This document shows, in pieces, positions 51,059-59,832 of a stretch of DNA of 64,000 nucleotides. The position numbers were made by a program, and so were the translations under genes. The first letter of the stretch is position 1, and each line of letters opens with the position of its first letter. The stretch lies in assembly GCA_044346175.1 (NCBI GenBank), contig JBIIZQ010000002.1, positions 62,001-126,000 of the forward strand, read 5' to 3'. This DNA is from JBJTUH01 sp044346175 (GTDB lineage: Bacteria > Cyanobacteriota > Vampirovibrionia > Vampirovibrionales > JAJTHC01). The notes below the pieces were generated by a model. It had not been told where the DNA came from and did no database searches. It was given only the letters and a program-made list of their open reading frames with translations.

Positions 51059-51829
51059 TTATAAGGCAAGCCCGCCATCAACGAGAAAGACCTGTCCCGT
51101 AATGTAGTTTCCTTTTGTGGCAAGAAACCCTACCATTTCAGCAATATCTTCAGGTTGTCCCATCCGTTTAATGGATAGTCGTTCCTTGAAAGCATCGGTA
51201 TCTAAGCCGTGCGTCATGTCTGTTTGGATAAATCCAGGTGCAATCGCATTGACATTGATATTACGGCTCCCCAATTCTTTTGCAAGGGATTTACTCATAC
51301 CAATTAAGCCCGCTTTAGAGGCCGCATAGTTGACCTGCCCTGCATTCCCATGAACCCCAACCACACTGGAAATGTTAATGATTTTACCACTACGTTGTTT
51401 CATCATGGGCTTAATCACTTCACGGATAAGAAAGAAAACACTGGATAGATTCGTGTCTATCACGGCTCCCCAGTCTTCATCCTTCATACGCATCGTCAAC
51501 GTGTCTCTTGTAATGCCTGCATTGTTTACAAGGACATCAATACGCCCATGTGCTTGCATGACTTGGGCTACCCAAGCCTGCATCGCTGATTGGTCATTCA
51601 TATCCACTTGAAAGCCTTGGACAATCCCTGTTTGCCCTTGAGGGTGTACTGCCAGTGCTAAGGCTTGTGTCTCTTCTGCTTGTTGTGCTTGCGAGCGATA
51701 CGTAAATAAAACGTTAAAGCCTTCTTTGGCAAGCTCTATAACACAGGCACGACCAAGCCCTCGGGAGCCACCTGTCACTAAAGCCACTTTCATGGTTGAA
51801 GATTCTGGAGAAGCGGGTGTTATCATCAT
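51059..51829 (-). CDS. fabG: 3-oxoacyl-[acyl-carrier-protein] reductase
   Basis: NADPH-dependent reduction in fatty-acid elongation. Short-chain dehydrogenase motifs: ALVTGGSRGLGRAC, NNAGITRDTL, catalytic Ser in INISSVVG and Tyr/Lys in YAASKAG, AIAPGFIQTDMT, and the C-terminal ITGQVFLVDGG. 256 residues from a doubled ATG; a later ATG at codon 13 is the usual FabG start, so the first 12 residues are an extension. First gene of the cluster; fabD and fabH are not upstream. Confidence 0.95.
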   Translation of the reverse strand: MMITPASPESSTMKVALVTGGSRGLGRACVIELAKEGFNVLFTYRSQAQQAEETQALALAVHPQGQTGIVQGFQVDMNDQSAMQAWVAQVMQAHGRIDVLVNNAGITRDTLTMRMKDEDWGAVIDTNLSSVFFLIREVIKPMMKQRSGKIINISSVVGVHGNAGQVNYAASKAGLIGMSKSLAKELGSRNINVNAIAPGFIQTDMTHGLDTDAFKERLSIKRMGQPEDIAEMVGFLATKGNYITGQVFLVDGGLAL

Positions 51830-51943
51830 AAGATTACGGACACTTTCATAAAGACATAAAACAGAAGGGATACAAGATAATGTAAAATAATAAATGACAA
51901 AAGCGTCTCATCACGCTGTTTCGAGAGGTCTATTGAGGACGTA

Positions 51944-53311
51944 TTAACGTAACCAACCCAGAGGGTCAACAGCAGCACCGTTCACCCGCACTTCAAAATG
52001 TAAATGGGGTCCAGTGGACCACCCCGTGGAGCCGACACGACCTATAACCTGTCCTTTCCCAACATTTTGCCCAACGCCCACACCAATACTGCTTAAGTGT
52101 GCATACAGGGTCGAAATGTTTCGCCCCTTTTTTTGCCCATGACTTACAATAATGACCTTGCCATAGCCACTACGCCAGCCCGCCGAAATAACTTCACCAC
52201 CATCGGCAGAACGAATAGGTGTGCCAGAGGGTGCAGAAATATCAAGACCTGTATGATAACGTCTGCGTCTGAAAATAGGGTGAACACGATATCCAAAGTA
52301 TGACATAAGCCGCCCCCTAAGAGGCCAAGAAATAATCCCTGTGGAACCTCTTACAGGCGTGGTACGCTTTGACTGAGAAACCAACCAAGAGCGGATTTGA
52401 GACTGAATACTGTTAGATTCACTAAGAAGCTCATTTTCTGCTTGTTCAAACGCATGATAATCTTTCAGGTATCGCTCTTTAAGCTCACGGTCTTGGAGAA
52501 TACTCCCTTGGATTTCTCGCTGACGGAGAGCAATTTGCTTGATTTGCGATTCCAATGACTGGTGTTGGTCATGGAGGTCGTACTGCCTTGAGGCAATCTG
52601 TTGCGTTTTCCGCTTTAGCCTGTCAAGTACAAGCTTGTCTTGTCGTGTGATTTTCTCCCAGTAGAACAATCTGTCAATGAGAGAAGCCAATCGGTCAACA
52701 GAGAAAAGCATTTCGATGAGACTAAGACGCTCCCCCATGTACAAACTCTTGACACGCTTGGCAGCCTCACGCTCTAAGCTGGAACGCTCACGATGGAGGG
52801 CTTGTAAGTCGCCACGCAATACTGTAATACGTCCTTCAATACGTTCAATTTCCTGCTTACTGTAAACCACAGAAGCTTGTGCATGCTCAAGATGCTTTTG
52901 ATTACGGACAATTTTATCGTTAATGTATCGAGCTTGCCGTAACGCCCGAAACTTTTTACGCCTAAGTGCCTCTCGTTGTTGTTGCAAAATACGTTGCTTT
53001 TGCTTAAGACTTTGAACGTCTTGAAGGGTTTCTGTTGCCCAAGCACGGTTGATAAGGCTATGGGTGTTTGGAGTGATAGTGAGTTCAGAAACACTCACAC
53101 ACCCTAAAAGCAACAGGCTGACGAGTAGACCAGCAACGGTAGTGTTTGACAACACGGAGCGGGACGCACGGACAGAACACCCTAAACGGTGATAACCCTC
53201 CCAAGGGAGGCTCTTCAATGAAAAAAATGCTTTTAGTTTCGCTAGATACAGAGGCGGTGAGTGCCTCCAAGAGAACTTTGAGCAAGAAAACCATGAGGAA
53301 AATTGAAGCAT
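51944..53311 (-). CDS. EnvC/NlpD-like M23 (LytM) peptidase-domain protein
   Basis: Probably an exported cell-wall enzyme or amidase activator for cell division. A hydrophobic stretch (VAGLLVSLLLLGC) ends in a possible lipobox cysteine. A long coiled coil (roughly 200 residues: KQKQRILQQQREALRRKK, IERIEGRITVLRGDLQAL) follows, then the C-terminal LytM domain with zinc-site sequences YHTGLDIS and HLHFEV. The start is not settled: ATG 53311 gives an odd ~55-residue lead; TTG 53218 or GTG 53155 would place the signal sequence near the N-terminus. The catalytic zinc ligands look complete, unlike true EnvC. Confidence 0.88.
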   Translation of the reverse strand: MLQFSSWFSCSKFSWRHSPPLYLAKLKAFFSLKSLPWEGYHRLGCSVRASRSVLSNTTVAGLLVSLLLLGCVSVSELTITPNTHSLINRAWATETLQDVQSLKQKQRILQQQREALRRKKFRALRQARYINDKIVRNQKHLEHAQASVVYSKQEIERIEGRITVLRGDLQALHRERSSLEREAAKRVKSLYMGERLSLIEMLFSVDRLASLIDRLFYWEKITRQDKLVLDRLKRKTQQIASRQYDLHDQHQSLESQIKQIALRQREIQGSILQDRELKERYLKDYHAFEQAENELLSESNSIQSQIRSWLVSQSKRTTPVRGSTGIISWPLRGRLMSYFGYRVHPIFRRRRYHTGLDISAPSGTPIRSADGGEVISAGWRSGYGKVIIVSHGQKKGRNISTLYAHLSSIGVGVGQNVGKGQVIGRVGSTGWSTGPHLHFEVRVNGAAVDPLGWLR

Positions 53312-53355
53312 TACAAAAGAAGGTATCCTTGGGTATTGTTAGGATAGAGGCTTAA
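53218..53355 (+). CDS. Possible 45-aa basic protein
   Basis: ATG 53218 has GGGAGG seven bases upstream, one of the best ribosome-binding sites in the window, and that site forms the right half of a small hairpin (cctccc-aa-gggagg, 53197-53210). The product begins MKKMLLVSLDTEAVSASKRT, is Lys-rich with a helical tail, and has no membrane segment. It runs antisense to the disputed 5' end of the M23 gene, and its stop shares TTAA with the convergent 33-aa frame. Unrecognised. Confidence 0.35.
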   Translation: MKKMLLVSLDTEAVSASKRTLSKKTMRKIEALQKKVSLGIVRIEA

Positions 53356-53453
53356 CGGCTGTGCATAAACAAGGGTAAGGCTGTCATCAAGATACCCATT
53401 AAAAATGCAAACGCAATAATTCCTGCAATGATACGAACAAACTTGGGTGACAT
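53352..53453 (-). CDS. Possible 33-aa single-pass membrane protein
   Basis: ATG 53453 to TAA 53352. It reads MSPKFVRIIAGIIAFAFLMG, then ILMTALPLFMHSR: a short basic lead, one ~24-residue hydrophobic helix and a basic end. This is too regular to be chance in most gaps. No clear ribosome-binding site. It lies 40 bp upstream of the M23 gene's longest frame on the same strand, so it may work with it in the envelope. Unnamed; I recall similar very short membrane proteins in Cyanobacteria but cannot confirm a match. Confidence 0.5.
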   Translation of the reverse strand: MSPKFVRIIAGIIAFAFLMGILMTALPLFMHSR

Positions 53454-53510
53454 GGTTTGGGATGCCCCTTGCGAAAGGCTTGCACTTTAATTATCGTAAA
53501 AACATACATA

Positions 53511-53588
53511 AAAGCCCCCTCATTTTACCTAAAGCCCCTTTTGCATACAAGTATTGCGTGAAAGGCTTTTAGAAAATGAAGGGGGTTT
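53511..53588 (-). terminator. Complex hairpin after the 53642 gene
   Basis: aaagccccctcatttt pairs with aaaatgaagggggttt with one bulge; a smaller stem (aaagcc / ggcttt) can form inside. It lies 54 bp past the 53642 stop. An A7G9 tract follows on the + strand (53593-53608). Confidence 0.6.
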
Positions 53589-53641
53589 GTGAAAAAAAGG
53601 GGGGGGGTGTTTTGTTGGCTGATAGAAACCAAGCTCAATGA

Positions 53642-54394
53642 TTAGTCACGTGTACGGCGCATGCGTCCACTGTCAATACGAGTCACGGCATGATCCTCTT
53701 TAGGAGCAACATCACCCTTGGCTTCATGAGCTAACTCAAAGATGGAAAGTCCTTTGCGTTGCACCTCTCTGTGTACCAAGGTGTTCACACTGGTGCTACT
53801 CGCAACAGGTTTACCTACTTTTGTTGGGTCAAAGAGGGGTTCCTCCTCAAGTTTCTGTAATGTTTTGTGAAGTGCTTCGGCTTCACGCTGCAACCTGAGA
53901 GCTTCCGCCTCAGCGTGTCTACGAGCTTCTTCTTCTAGGCGCTGCTGCTCAAGATACTGGTCATACCAAGCAATCACGTGAGATTTATCACCATTAAACG
54001 CTTTACTGACAAGCTCACTAATTTTTAGAGGATGAGGACGCTGGTTGGTCTCTAAGAGGAGAGCTTTGAGATGAAAACCAAGATAGAAGAAACGAATTGC
54101 ACACTCTCTACGTCCAATTTTATCCACTCGGGAAAGTTTAATAAGAGGTGCTTTCAGCTCAGGACACCCCACAAAAAGCTCATTGATAACATCTCGTTGC
54201 TCGTACTCACTTAGGATACGTTCAAAGTTAGTAGTAGGTTCACTAGGACTCGCATTGCCTACAAGTTCTTTTAAGCCATTATTTAATTCACGACCCAATA
54301 CACCAAGTTGAACCTTATCAAGACATTGGATTTCAAGGAGTGCTTCTTGAATAAGCGTATCTTTCCGATACCAGAGTTCTCGTTCCATGGACAT
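53642..54394 (-). CDS. Hypothetical coiled-coil protein
   Basis: About 250 residues from ATG 54394 (a GTG at 54424 adds ten; a second ATG lies at 54388). No family recognised. An N-terminal helical domain (about 1-150) contains LWYRKDTLIQEALLEIQCLDK and CAIRFFYLGFHLKALLLETNQ. A Glu/Arg/Ala-rich coiled coil follows at about 150-185 (QQRLEEEARRHAEAEALRLQREA), then a polar tail ending RIDSGRMRRTRD. No signal peptide or membrane segment. Monocistronic. Confidence 0.7.
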   Translation of the reverse strand: MSMERELWYRKDTLIQEALLEIQCLDKVQLGVLGRELNNGLKELVGNASPSEPTTNFERILSEYEQRDVINELFVGCPELKAPLIKLSRVDKIGRRECAIRFFYLGFHLKALLLETNQRPHPLKISELVSKAFNGDKSHVIAWYDQYLEQQRLEEEARRHAEAEALRLQREAEALHKTLQKLEEEPLFDPTKVGKPVASSTSVNTLVHREVQRKGLSIFELAHEAKGDVAPKEDHAVTRIDSGRMRRTRD

Positions 54395-54771
54395 TGTATT
54401 GATTGCACTCCCCAAAAATAGCACGATTAAATTTAAGACATCATACCTACAAACTGGATTGAGAACTGACGGATGTTTCTATGGTCTATGCCTATCTATT
54501 GCATGATGACCTAACGACGTGCCAGCTCTTCAACCTGCCCCTTTTTACAGGCACTCAAATAAAGCAAGGCTACGTATAAATCTTAGAGAAATCTAACCCC
54601 TTTATTAAAGGCATATTCCTTGAATACTTATCGGACAAGCGGGTTTGTCTCTGTAGAAGACCAAGAGGGTTTCTCCTCTTTTTGAAGGGAGTAAACCCCT
54701 CAAGTATCGACCCAACAAAATATGCCTTGACCTCTTTACAATAGGGGTTTCTGTTTTATGCCTCCTTGTAG

Positions 54772-54785
54772 AGGGGTATACCCCT
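54772..54785. repeat. Perfect 14-bp palindrome aggggtatacccct
   Basis: Self-complementary and followed by A7. It could be a terminator core or a binding site upstream of malQ. Confidence 0.6.
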
Positions 54786-54820
54786 AAAAAAAGGACTCAT
54801 CCTTTTAAAGGAGGTGCTAC

Positions 54821-54868
54821 TTTACAAAAGCCATTGTTTTTGTAAATACTATATAATAGGGCTATAAT
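54821..54868 (+). promoter_or_regulatory. Probable malQ promoter with overlapping inverted repeat
   Basis: TTGTAA (54840-54845), 17 bp, TATAAT (54863-54868); a second TATAAT lies at 54852-54857. The -35 box is part of a perfect 9-bp inverted repeat (tttacaaaa 54821-54829 / ttttgtaaa 54838-54846), which could be an operator for a sugar-responsive repressor. Confidence 0.55.
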
Positions 54869-55050
54869 GAGGCTTGAAATGCCCTCCTTGAAATCATGTT
54901 GTCACGCAACATGCTATTCCAAGACTTGCTTTTTGGTTTGCTTTCTTGGACTTGCTTTCTTGCTTCTTACGTCAATCTCTGCTGCTCGTATGTTTTTTTC
55001 AATTTGTTACCCCCTCAAGGAAAGCCCTATTGGCTTGTGTTTTGCCTGCT

Positions 55051-57336
55051 ATGATGGATACTTCTATTTCTTCACCCACTGCTGTACCCTCCTCCTCTTC
55101 TAGTGCCATGCCCGATGAGACATTATCGCCTCATTTGCAAGCACTTGTCCAGCACTATGGCTTGGTAGAACGCTTTGATGATGTGTTTGGAAATCCACAC
55201 TGTTTACAGGCTTCTTCAGCCATTAAGGTCTTACAAGCCCTAGGGGTGTTGCCCGAAGTATTAGATGAGCAGGCACTTCAAAAAGCAGTCACCCAAGCTC
55301 AAGATACACCTTTTCAACGTTTGTTACAGCCTGTGATGGTTTTTAAAGCAAGCGAACAGCCTTTATGGATTCCTTTTAACTTGCCCACGGCCATTGATTT
55401 AACCAAGATTAAAATTACCTTGACCCTTGAAAATGGGGATGTGATACCCTTTGGACACCCTGAAAATGCGGTAGATAAGGGGACTCATGAACTTTCTCAT
55501 GGCACATCATTCACGCAGTGGAATTGGGAACTGCCCTATCGTTTACCTCAGGGGTACCACACACTAACCCTTTCCCTTTTTGGTGCTGAAACCTCGCAGA
55601 AGCTCATTGCCACACCTGATACATGCTGGGAACCAAACGCTGTTCTGGAAGGTAAAAAGCTTTTCGGTCCCGCACTTCAGCTTTATTCTCTCAAGAGTGA
55701 GCAAAACTGGGGCATGGGGGATTACGGCGACCTCCAGCGTATGATTCGCCTACTTGCCAACCAGGGCGTAGACATTGTTGGGGTCAATCCTCTCCATGAG
55801 TTGTTCCCTCATCAGCCTCAAGAACGCTCCCCCTACGCTCCTTCTAGCCGACTCTTTTTTAATAGCTTGTATCTCGATATGCAGGCAATCCAAGAATTTC
55901 AAGAATGTTCTCAAGTGCAAACTTGGTGGCATTTACCCGAAACCCAAGCCCGTTTGCAGGAATTACGTGCTTCTGAATTGGTAGATTATATCGGGGTATC
56001 AGGCATGAAGCATTATGCTTTACGTTTGATGTTCCATACCTTTCAAACCCATCATATTGCCCAAGAAACCGAGCGTGCTAAAGCATTCAAACATTTTGTC
56101 TTAGTGGGCGGTAAAACCCTGAAACGCTTTGCCACCTATCAGGCATTGCAATGGCAGAAGTGTCATGAGGACTTTATGCAGTGGGGATGGCCTGTGTGGC
56201 CAGAAGGGCTACAGATGCCTGATACCCCTGAGTTAAAACACTTTGAAATGACACAACAAGAGGCCATTCAGTACTTTTTATGGCTTCAGTTCCTCAATGC
56301 CGAGCAACTTCACGCCACTGCAAATACCGCTAAGCAAGCTGGCATGAAGGTGGGTTTATACCTTGACTTGGCTGTAGGTAGTGGTATTTCAGGTGCCGAT
56401 GTATGGAGTGACCAAGCCCTCTATGCGACCAGCGTAAGTGTTGGGTGTCCCCCCGATGCGTTTAACCTGTTAGGGCAGCAGTGGGGCTTACCTGCTGTGA
56501 ACCCCATCACCCTTCGAGAAAGAGCCTATCAGCCTTTTGTTCAGATGGTGCGTCAAAACATGAAGTATGCGGGAGCCTTACGGATTGACCACTTTGTTGC
56601 CGCCCATCGTATCTTCTGGATTCCTGAAGGGATGTCTCCTAAAGAGGGTGCTTTTGTGTTGCATGATATGGAAGCTTTAATGGGGATTCTTGCCCTTGAG
56701 AGTCACCGAAATCAATGTATTGTGATTGGGGAAGACTTAGGAACCGTACCAGAGACCGTACAAACGCACATGGCAAAATGGGGGATTTACTCCTATAAAG
56801 TCTTCTTTTTTGAAAAGCAAGGCGAACATGACCTTACCCCACCCCAAGCTTATCCTGAGCAAGCCTTGGTGACTATCTCAACCCACGACCTCCCCACCTT
56901 ATTTGGTTTTTGGTCAGGAGCGGATATTGCCGTACGTGATGAGATTGCTCTTTTCCCCAATGCCTCTGTCCGTGAGGACTTTATTAAAGGGCGTGAGCAA
57001 GACCGTTACACCATGATACATTCTTTGAAACGAGAAGGTTTGCTTCCTCCTGAATTTTCAGATAACCAATATGACCACTTCCCTACAGCACCCGACAGCC
57101 TTGCGATTGCTGCCCATAAATATCTTTCACTAACACCCAGTAAATTACAGCTCTTCCAAATGGAGGACCTCCTTAAGCAAGAAGCTCAAATGAACATGCC
57201 TGGTACCGTGAATGAACATCCTAACTGGCAACGTAAGTTGAGTGCTTCTCTTGAAATGCTAGAAAACAGCCAACATGACGGCTCGCAACCTCTACTCTGG
57301 GAAACGCTTTCCGCCATGCGTGCCTCAAGAGCCTGA
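55051..57336 (+). CDS. malQ: 4-alpha-glucanotransferase
   Basis: Disproportionates maltodextrins and glycogen-derived glucans (GH77). 761 residues from the doubled ATG 55051. An N-terminal region of ~200 residues, as in the longer MalQ enzymes, precedes the barrel: FGPALQLYSLKSEQNWGMGDYGDLQRM, ERSPYAPSSRLFFNSLYLDM, nucleophile Asp in RIDHFVAAHRIFWIPEG, acid/base Glu in IVIGEDLGTVPETV, and the third Asp in STHDLPTLFGFW. An upstream in-frame start (54946) would add a hydrophobic lead unlike the family. Ends in TGA. Confidence 0.95.
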   Translation: MMDTSISSPTAVPSSSSSAMPDETLSPHLQALVQHYGLVERFDDVFGNPHCLQASSAIKVLQALGVLPEVLDEQALQKAVTQAQDTPFQRLLQPVMVFKASEQPLWIPFNLPTAIDLTKIKITLTLENGDVIPFGHPENAVDKGTHELSHGTSFTQWNWELPYRLPQGYHTLTLSLFGAETSQKLIATPDTCWEPNAVLEGKKLFGPALQLYSLKSEQNWGMGDYGDLQRMIRLLANQGVDIVGVNPLHELFPHQPQERSPYAPSSRLFFNSLYLDMQAIQEFQECSQVQTWWHLPETQARLQELRASELVDYIGVSGMKHYALRLMFHTFQTHHIAQETERAKAFKHFVLVGGKTLKRFATYQALQWQKCHEDFMQWGWPVWPEGLQMPDTPELKHFEMTQQEAIQYFLWLQFLNAEQLHATANTAKQAGMKVGLYLDLAVGSGISGADVWSDQALYATSVSVGCPPDAFNLLGQQWGLPAVNPITLRERAYQPFVQMVRQNMKYAGALRIDHFVAAHRIFWIPEGMSPKEGAFVLHDMEALMGILALESHRNQCIVIGEDLGTVPETVQTHMAKWGIYSYKVFFFEKQGEHDLTPPQAYPEQALVTISTHDLPTLFGFWSGADIAVRDEIALFPNASVREDFIKGREQDRYTMIHSLKREGLLPPEFSDNQYDHFPTAPDSLAIAAHKYLSLTPSKLQLFQMEDLLKQEAQMNMPGTVNEHPNWQRKLSASLEMLENSQHDGSQPLLWETLSAMRASRA

Positions 57337-57545
57337 CCCATCCTGAAAGATTACCCCTAGAAGCCCTTGGGTACGCTGGCTATTTTCACCCCTTTCTTTA
57401 TGCTAACATGCTTTAGTGTGAAAGAGAGGGGGGTTTTAGTTTTATAGGGTTCGGTTTTATACCATAAGACATGAGATATTAGGTTGTATCATCATACGGC
57501 GTTGTCATTAAAATTAGGGTTGGTTGTGTCACAAGTGTTTTTAGG

Positions 57546-58709
57546 ATGTTACTAGGCTCAGGACGTGCCTTCGTTATGTTGTCTTCTGTTTTGTCGAGTT
57601 TGGCCGCACGAGGCGTTCCTCTTCGTGGTTTAGCGTGGTTAAGGCTTCTAGTATATAAGTGGCGTGCTGGGTTTAAGATACCCTTGCTGGCACAAACCCA
57701 TTTATGGCTAGCACATGGTGCCATGCTCGTATGTGCAGTGACTTTTGCAAGTATCCCCACTGTGAATAAATTCGCCATGCAGGAGGGGGTGCCTTTCTTA
57801 GAGGTAGCTCAATGGCGGATTGTACTTTCAAGCGTCGTATGTATCCTTTATGAATGTATGTTCGGGCATTTAAAATACAATGGTTTTTCTCTTGCTCACG
57901 TCAAAGTGTCATGGCTTGAAGCGTGTATCCATAGCATTAAAACAGCCATTCCTTGGCAAGACCGCTTGAGGATGATGCTCTTAGGTGCCATGGGGGTTGC
58001 ACTGCTTCAATATTTTTTGTCATGGGGTTTGAGCATGACCACAGGAATTCACGGACTCCTGATTATGACCACAGTACCGCTTATCACCATGTTTCTTGGA
58101 TGGTGCAGGGGTTCTGAAGCACTCTCTTATAAGCGGGTACTTGGTATGATGCTTGGGTTTGCAGGGGTTGCTTATTTGCTACTGAGTAAAGTATCCCCCG
58201 CCCCATCTCATGGGGTTAGCCCTACTGGGATGCAGTGGATATGGGGAGATGCTTTGATTATTTGTAACGCACTGATGTATGCCAATTATCTCACACACAG
58301 TAAGCGTTACACGGCAACCTACCCCGCCATGACGGTGACAATGTACAATTATCTTGGCGTGTTTCTTGTGCTACTCTTGAAATCATTGTGTCAAGATGTC
58401 GGTCATTTGCTTTTGCCTCTGCCTTCTTTGGGCAACATGTGGCATAGTGTGAGCCATACCTATTCGCCTTTTGCCATAGGATGCGTGGTATGGATGGCGG
58501 TGATGGGTAGTGTGGTAGCCTATGTGTGCCAAAATAAAGCATTACAAGTATTATCAGCTTCCAGCGTGGCGAGTTATGCTTTTATTCAACCTCTGTTAGG
58601 TGCTACGATTGCTTGGTTTTGGCTTGGAGAGTCCTTGACCCCCTCTCTTGGTATATCCTGTTTACTGATTTTGATAGGACTTTATTTTGCACAACAAAAA
58701 GCGGCTTAA
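57546..58709 (+). CDS. EamA-family (DMT) transporter
   Basis: Ten predicted membrane helices in two EamA halves: VCAVTFASIPTVNKFAMQEGVPFLEVAQWRI opens the first and DALIICNALMYANYLTHSKRY the second, which ends SYAFIQPLLGATIAWFWLGESLT. The ~50-residue basic N-terminal lead (ATGs at 57546 and 57576) is longer than usual; the true start may be further in. Substrate unknown: the family exports or imports metabolites such as amino acids and nucleosides. It lies 209 bp after malQ. Confidence 0.85.
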   Translation: MLLGSGRAFVMLSSVLSSLAARGVPLRGLAWLRLLVYKWRAGFKIPLLAQTHLWLAHGAMLVCAVTFASIPTVNKFAMQEGVPFLEVAQWRIVLSSVVCILYECMFGHLKYNGFSLAHVKVSWLEACIHSIKTAIPWQDRLRMMLLGAMGVALLQYFLSWGLSMTTGIHGLLIMTTVPLITMFLGWCRGSEALSYKRVLGMMLGFAGVAYLLLSKVSPAPSHGVSPTGMQWIWGDALIICNALMYANYLTHSKRYTATYPAMTVTMYNYLGVFLVLLLKSLCQDVGHLLLPLPSLGNMWHSVSHTYSPFAIGCVVWMAVMGSVVAYVCQNKALQVLSASSVASYAFIQPLLGATIAWFWLGESLTPSLGISCLLILIGLYFAQQKAA

Positions 58710-58756
58710 GGTCGTAGGGTGTGTCTTTAGGTAAGTAACATGCAAAGATAATAGAT

Positions 58757-59761
58757 ATGATGATAGCTCCTTTTTTTCAGAAAACATCTGAGTGGTTTAA
58801 AACGGCATGGGTGAGTATGCGTGAAGCCACGATGGATCATGACCTTTCACAGGGTCATGGATTATCCGAGTATCAATGGGATGCGATTGAAATGTCGCTC
58901 TTACAGAGTGACATGGGGTTAGAAACCACCGAGGCCTTACTCACACGTCTCAAAAAACTATCCTCAGCACAATTGCTCACCCCTGAAGGGTTACGCCAAG
59001 CACTCATAACAGTCACCTTGGCAGAAGCCCAAGAGCAGGGTATCGCCGTGCCTACATCACCCAGCGTATCGCAAGAGCATGCTTACCCTGAAATACAGCA
59101 AGATAGCCCACTGGTATTGTGTATTTTAGGTGTGAATGGTTCAGGTAAAACCACCTCCTTGGCAAAGATAGCCCACTGGTACCTTCAGCACTTTCCAGAC
59201 ACCCTCACGCCTCAAACGTGTTTGATTGGCGCAGGGGACACCTACCGTGCCGCAGCAGTGAGTCAGTTAGCCACTTGGGGAGAGCGTATCGGGATTACCA
59301 CCATTAAGCCAGAAAAATTACAAGGCGGCGACCCCGCAGCGGTGGCCTATCAAACCCTACAATACGCCCGTACCCATGGGCATAGATTGGTACTGCTTGA
59401 TACCGCAGGTCGTCTCCAGAGTCATCAGGGACTGATGGCGGAACTTAAAAAGACCCTACATATTTGCAAACAACAATGCCCACCCCAAGCACGCCTCCGT
59501 TTTGTCTTGGTATTGGATGCTCACACAGGGCAAAATGCTCATAGCCAAATGAAAGCGTTTCAAGAAACCACAGGTGAAACCCTCCATGGTTTGATACTGA
59601 CCAAAACAGAAGGTTCCGCCAAAGGTGGCATGGTACTCCCGCTGTTATGTCAGTACAAAGTGCCTATTTGGTTTTTAGGAACGGGGGAAACCTTGGAGAC
59701 ACTGGTACCTTTTGATTTTACCACTTGGATGACGCAGCTATACCAAGGGGTTGTATCTTAG
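58757..59761 (+). CDS. ftsY: Signal recognition particle receptor FtsY
   Basis: GTPase that docks SRP-ribosome complexes at the membrane. 334 residues with the N domain (about 20-95) and NG GTPase: G1 GVNGSGKTTSLAKIA, the insertion-box region GAGDTYRAAAVSQLATW, G3 DTAGRLQ, DAHTGQNA, and a closing LGTGETLETLVPF. The G4 motif reads TKTEGSAKGG: Glu285 stands where TKxD normally has Asp. The A domain is nearly absent. Doubled ATG start, no ribosome-binding site. It lies 47 bp after the transporter. Confidence 0.95.
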   Translation: MMIAPFFQKTSEWFKTAWVSMREATMDHDLSQGHGLSEYQWDAIEMSLLQSDMGLETTEALLTRLKKLSSAQLLTPEGLRQALITVTLAEAQEQGIAVPTSPSVSQEHAYPEIQQDSPLVLCILGVNGSGKTTSLAKIAHWYLQHFPDTLTPQTCLIGAGDTYRAAAVSQLATWGERIGITTIKPEKLQGGDPAAVAYQTLQYARTHGHRLVLLDTAGRLQSHQGLMAELKKTLHICKQQCPPQARLRFVLVLDAHTGQNAHSQMKAFQETTGETLHGLILTKTEGSAKGGMVLPLLCQYKVPIWFLGTGETLETLVPFDFTTWMTQLYQGVVS

Positions 59762-59832
59762 CCACTGTTAGGGCAAACTTTGTGCATGTGATATTTGTAG
59801 AGTGACTGCTAGCATAATCGGAGTATTGGGAT

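Larger units (their letters stand above)
54395..55050. other. Long gap upstream of malQ with many short inverted repeats
   Basis: About 650 bp. Several aacccct/aggggt words recur (near 54596, 54701, 54743, 54772), including the palindrome at 54772-54785. The malQ promoter region lies at 54821-54868. From 54868 to 55050 there is open but unconvincing coding sequence in two frames, probably the untranslated leader of malQ. Confidence 0.5.
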
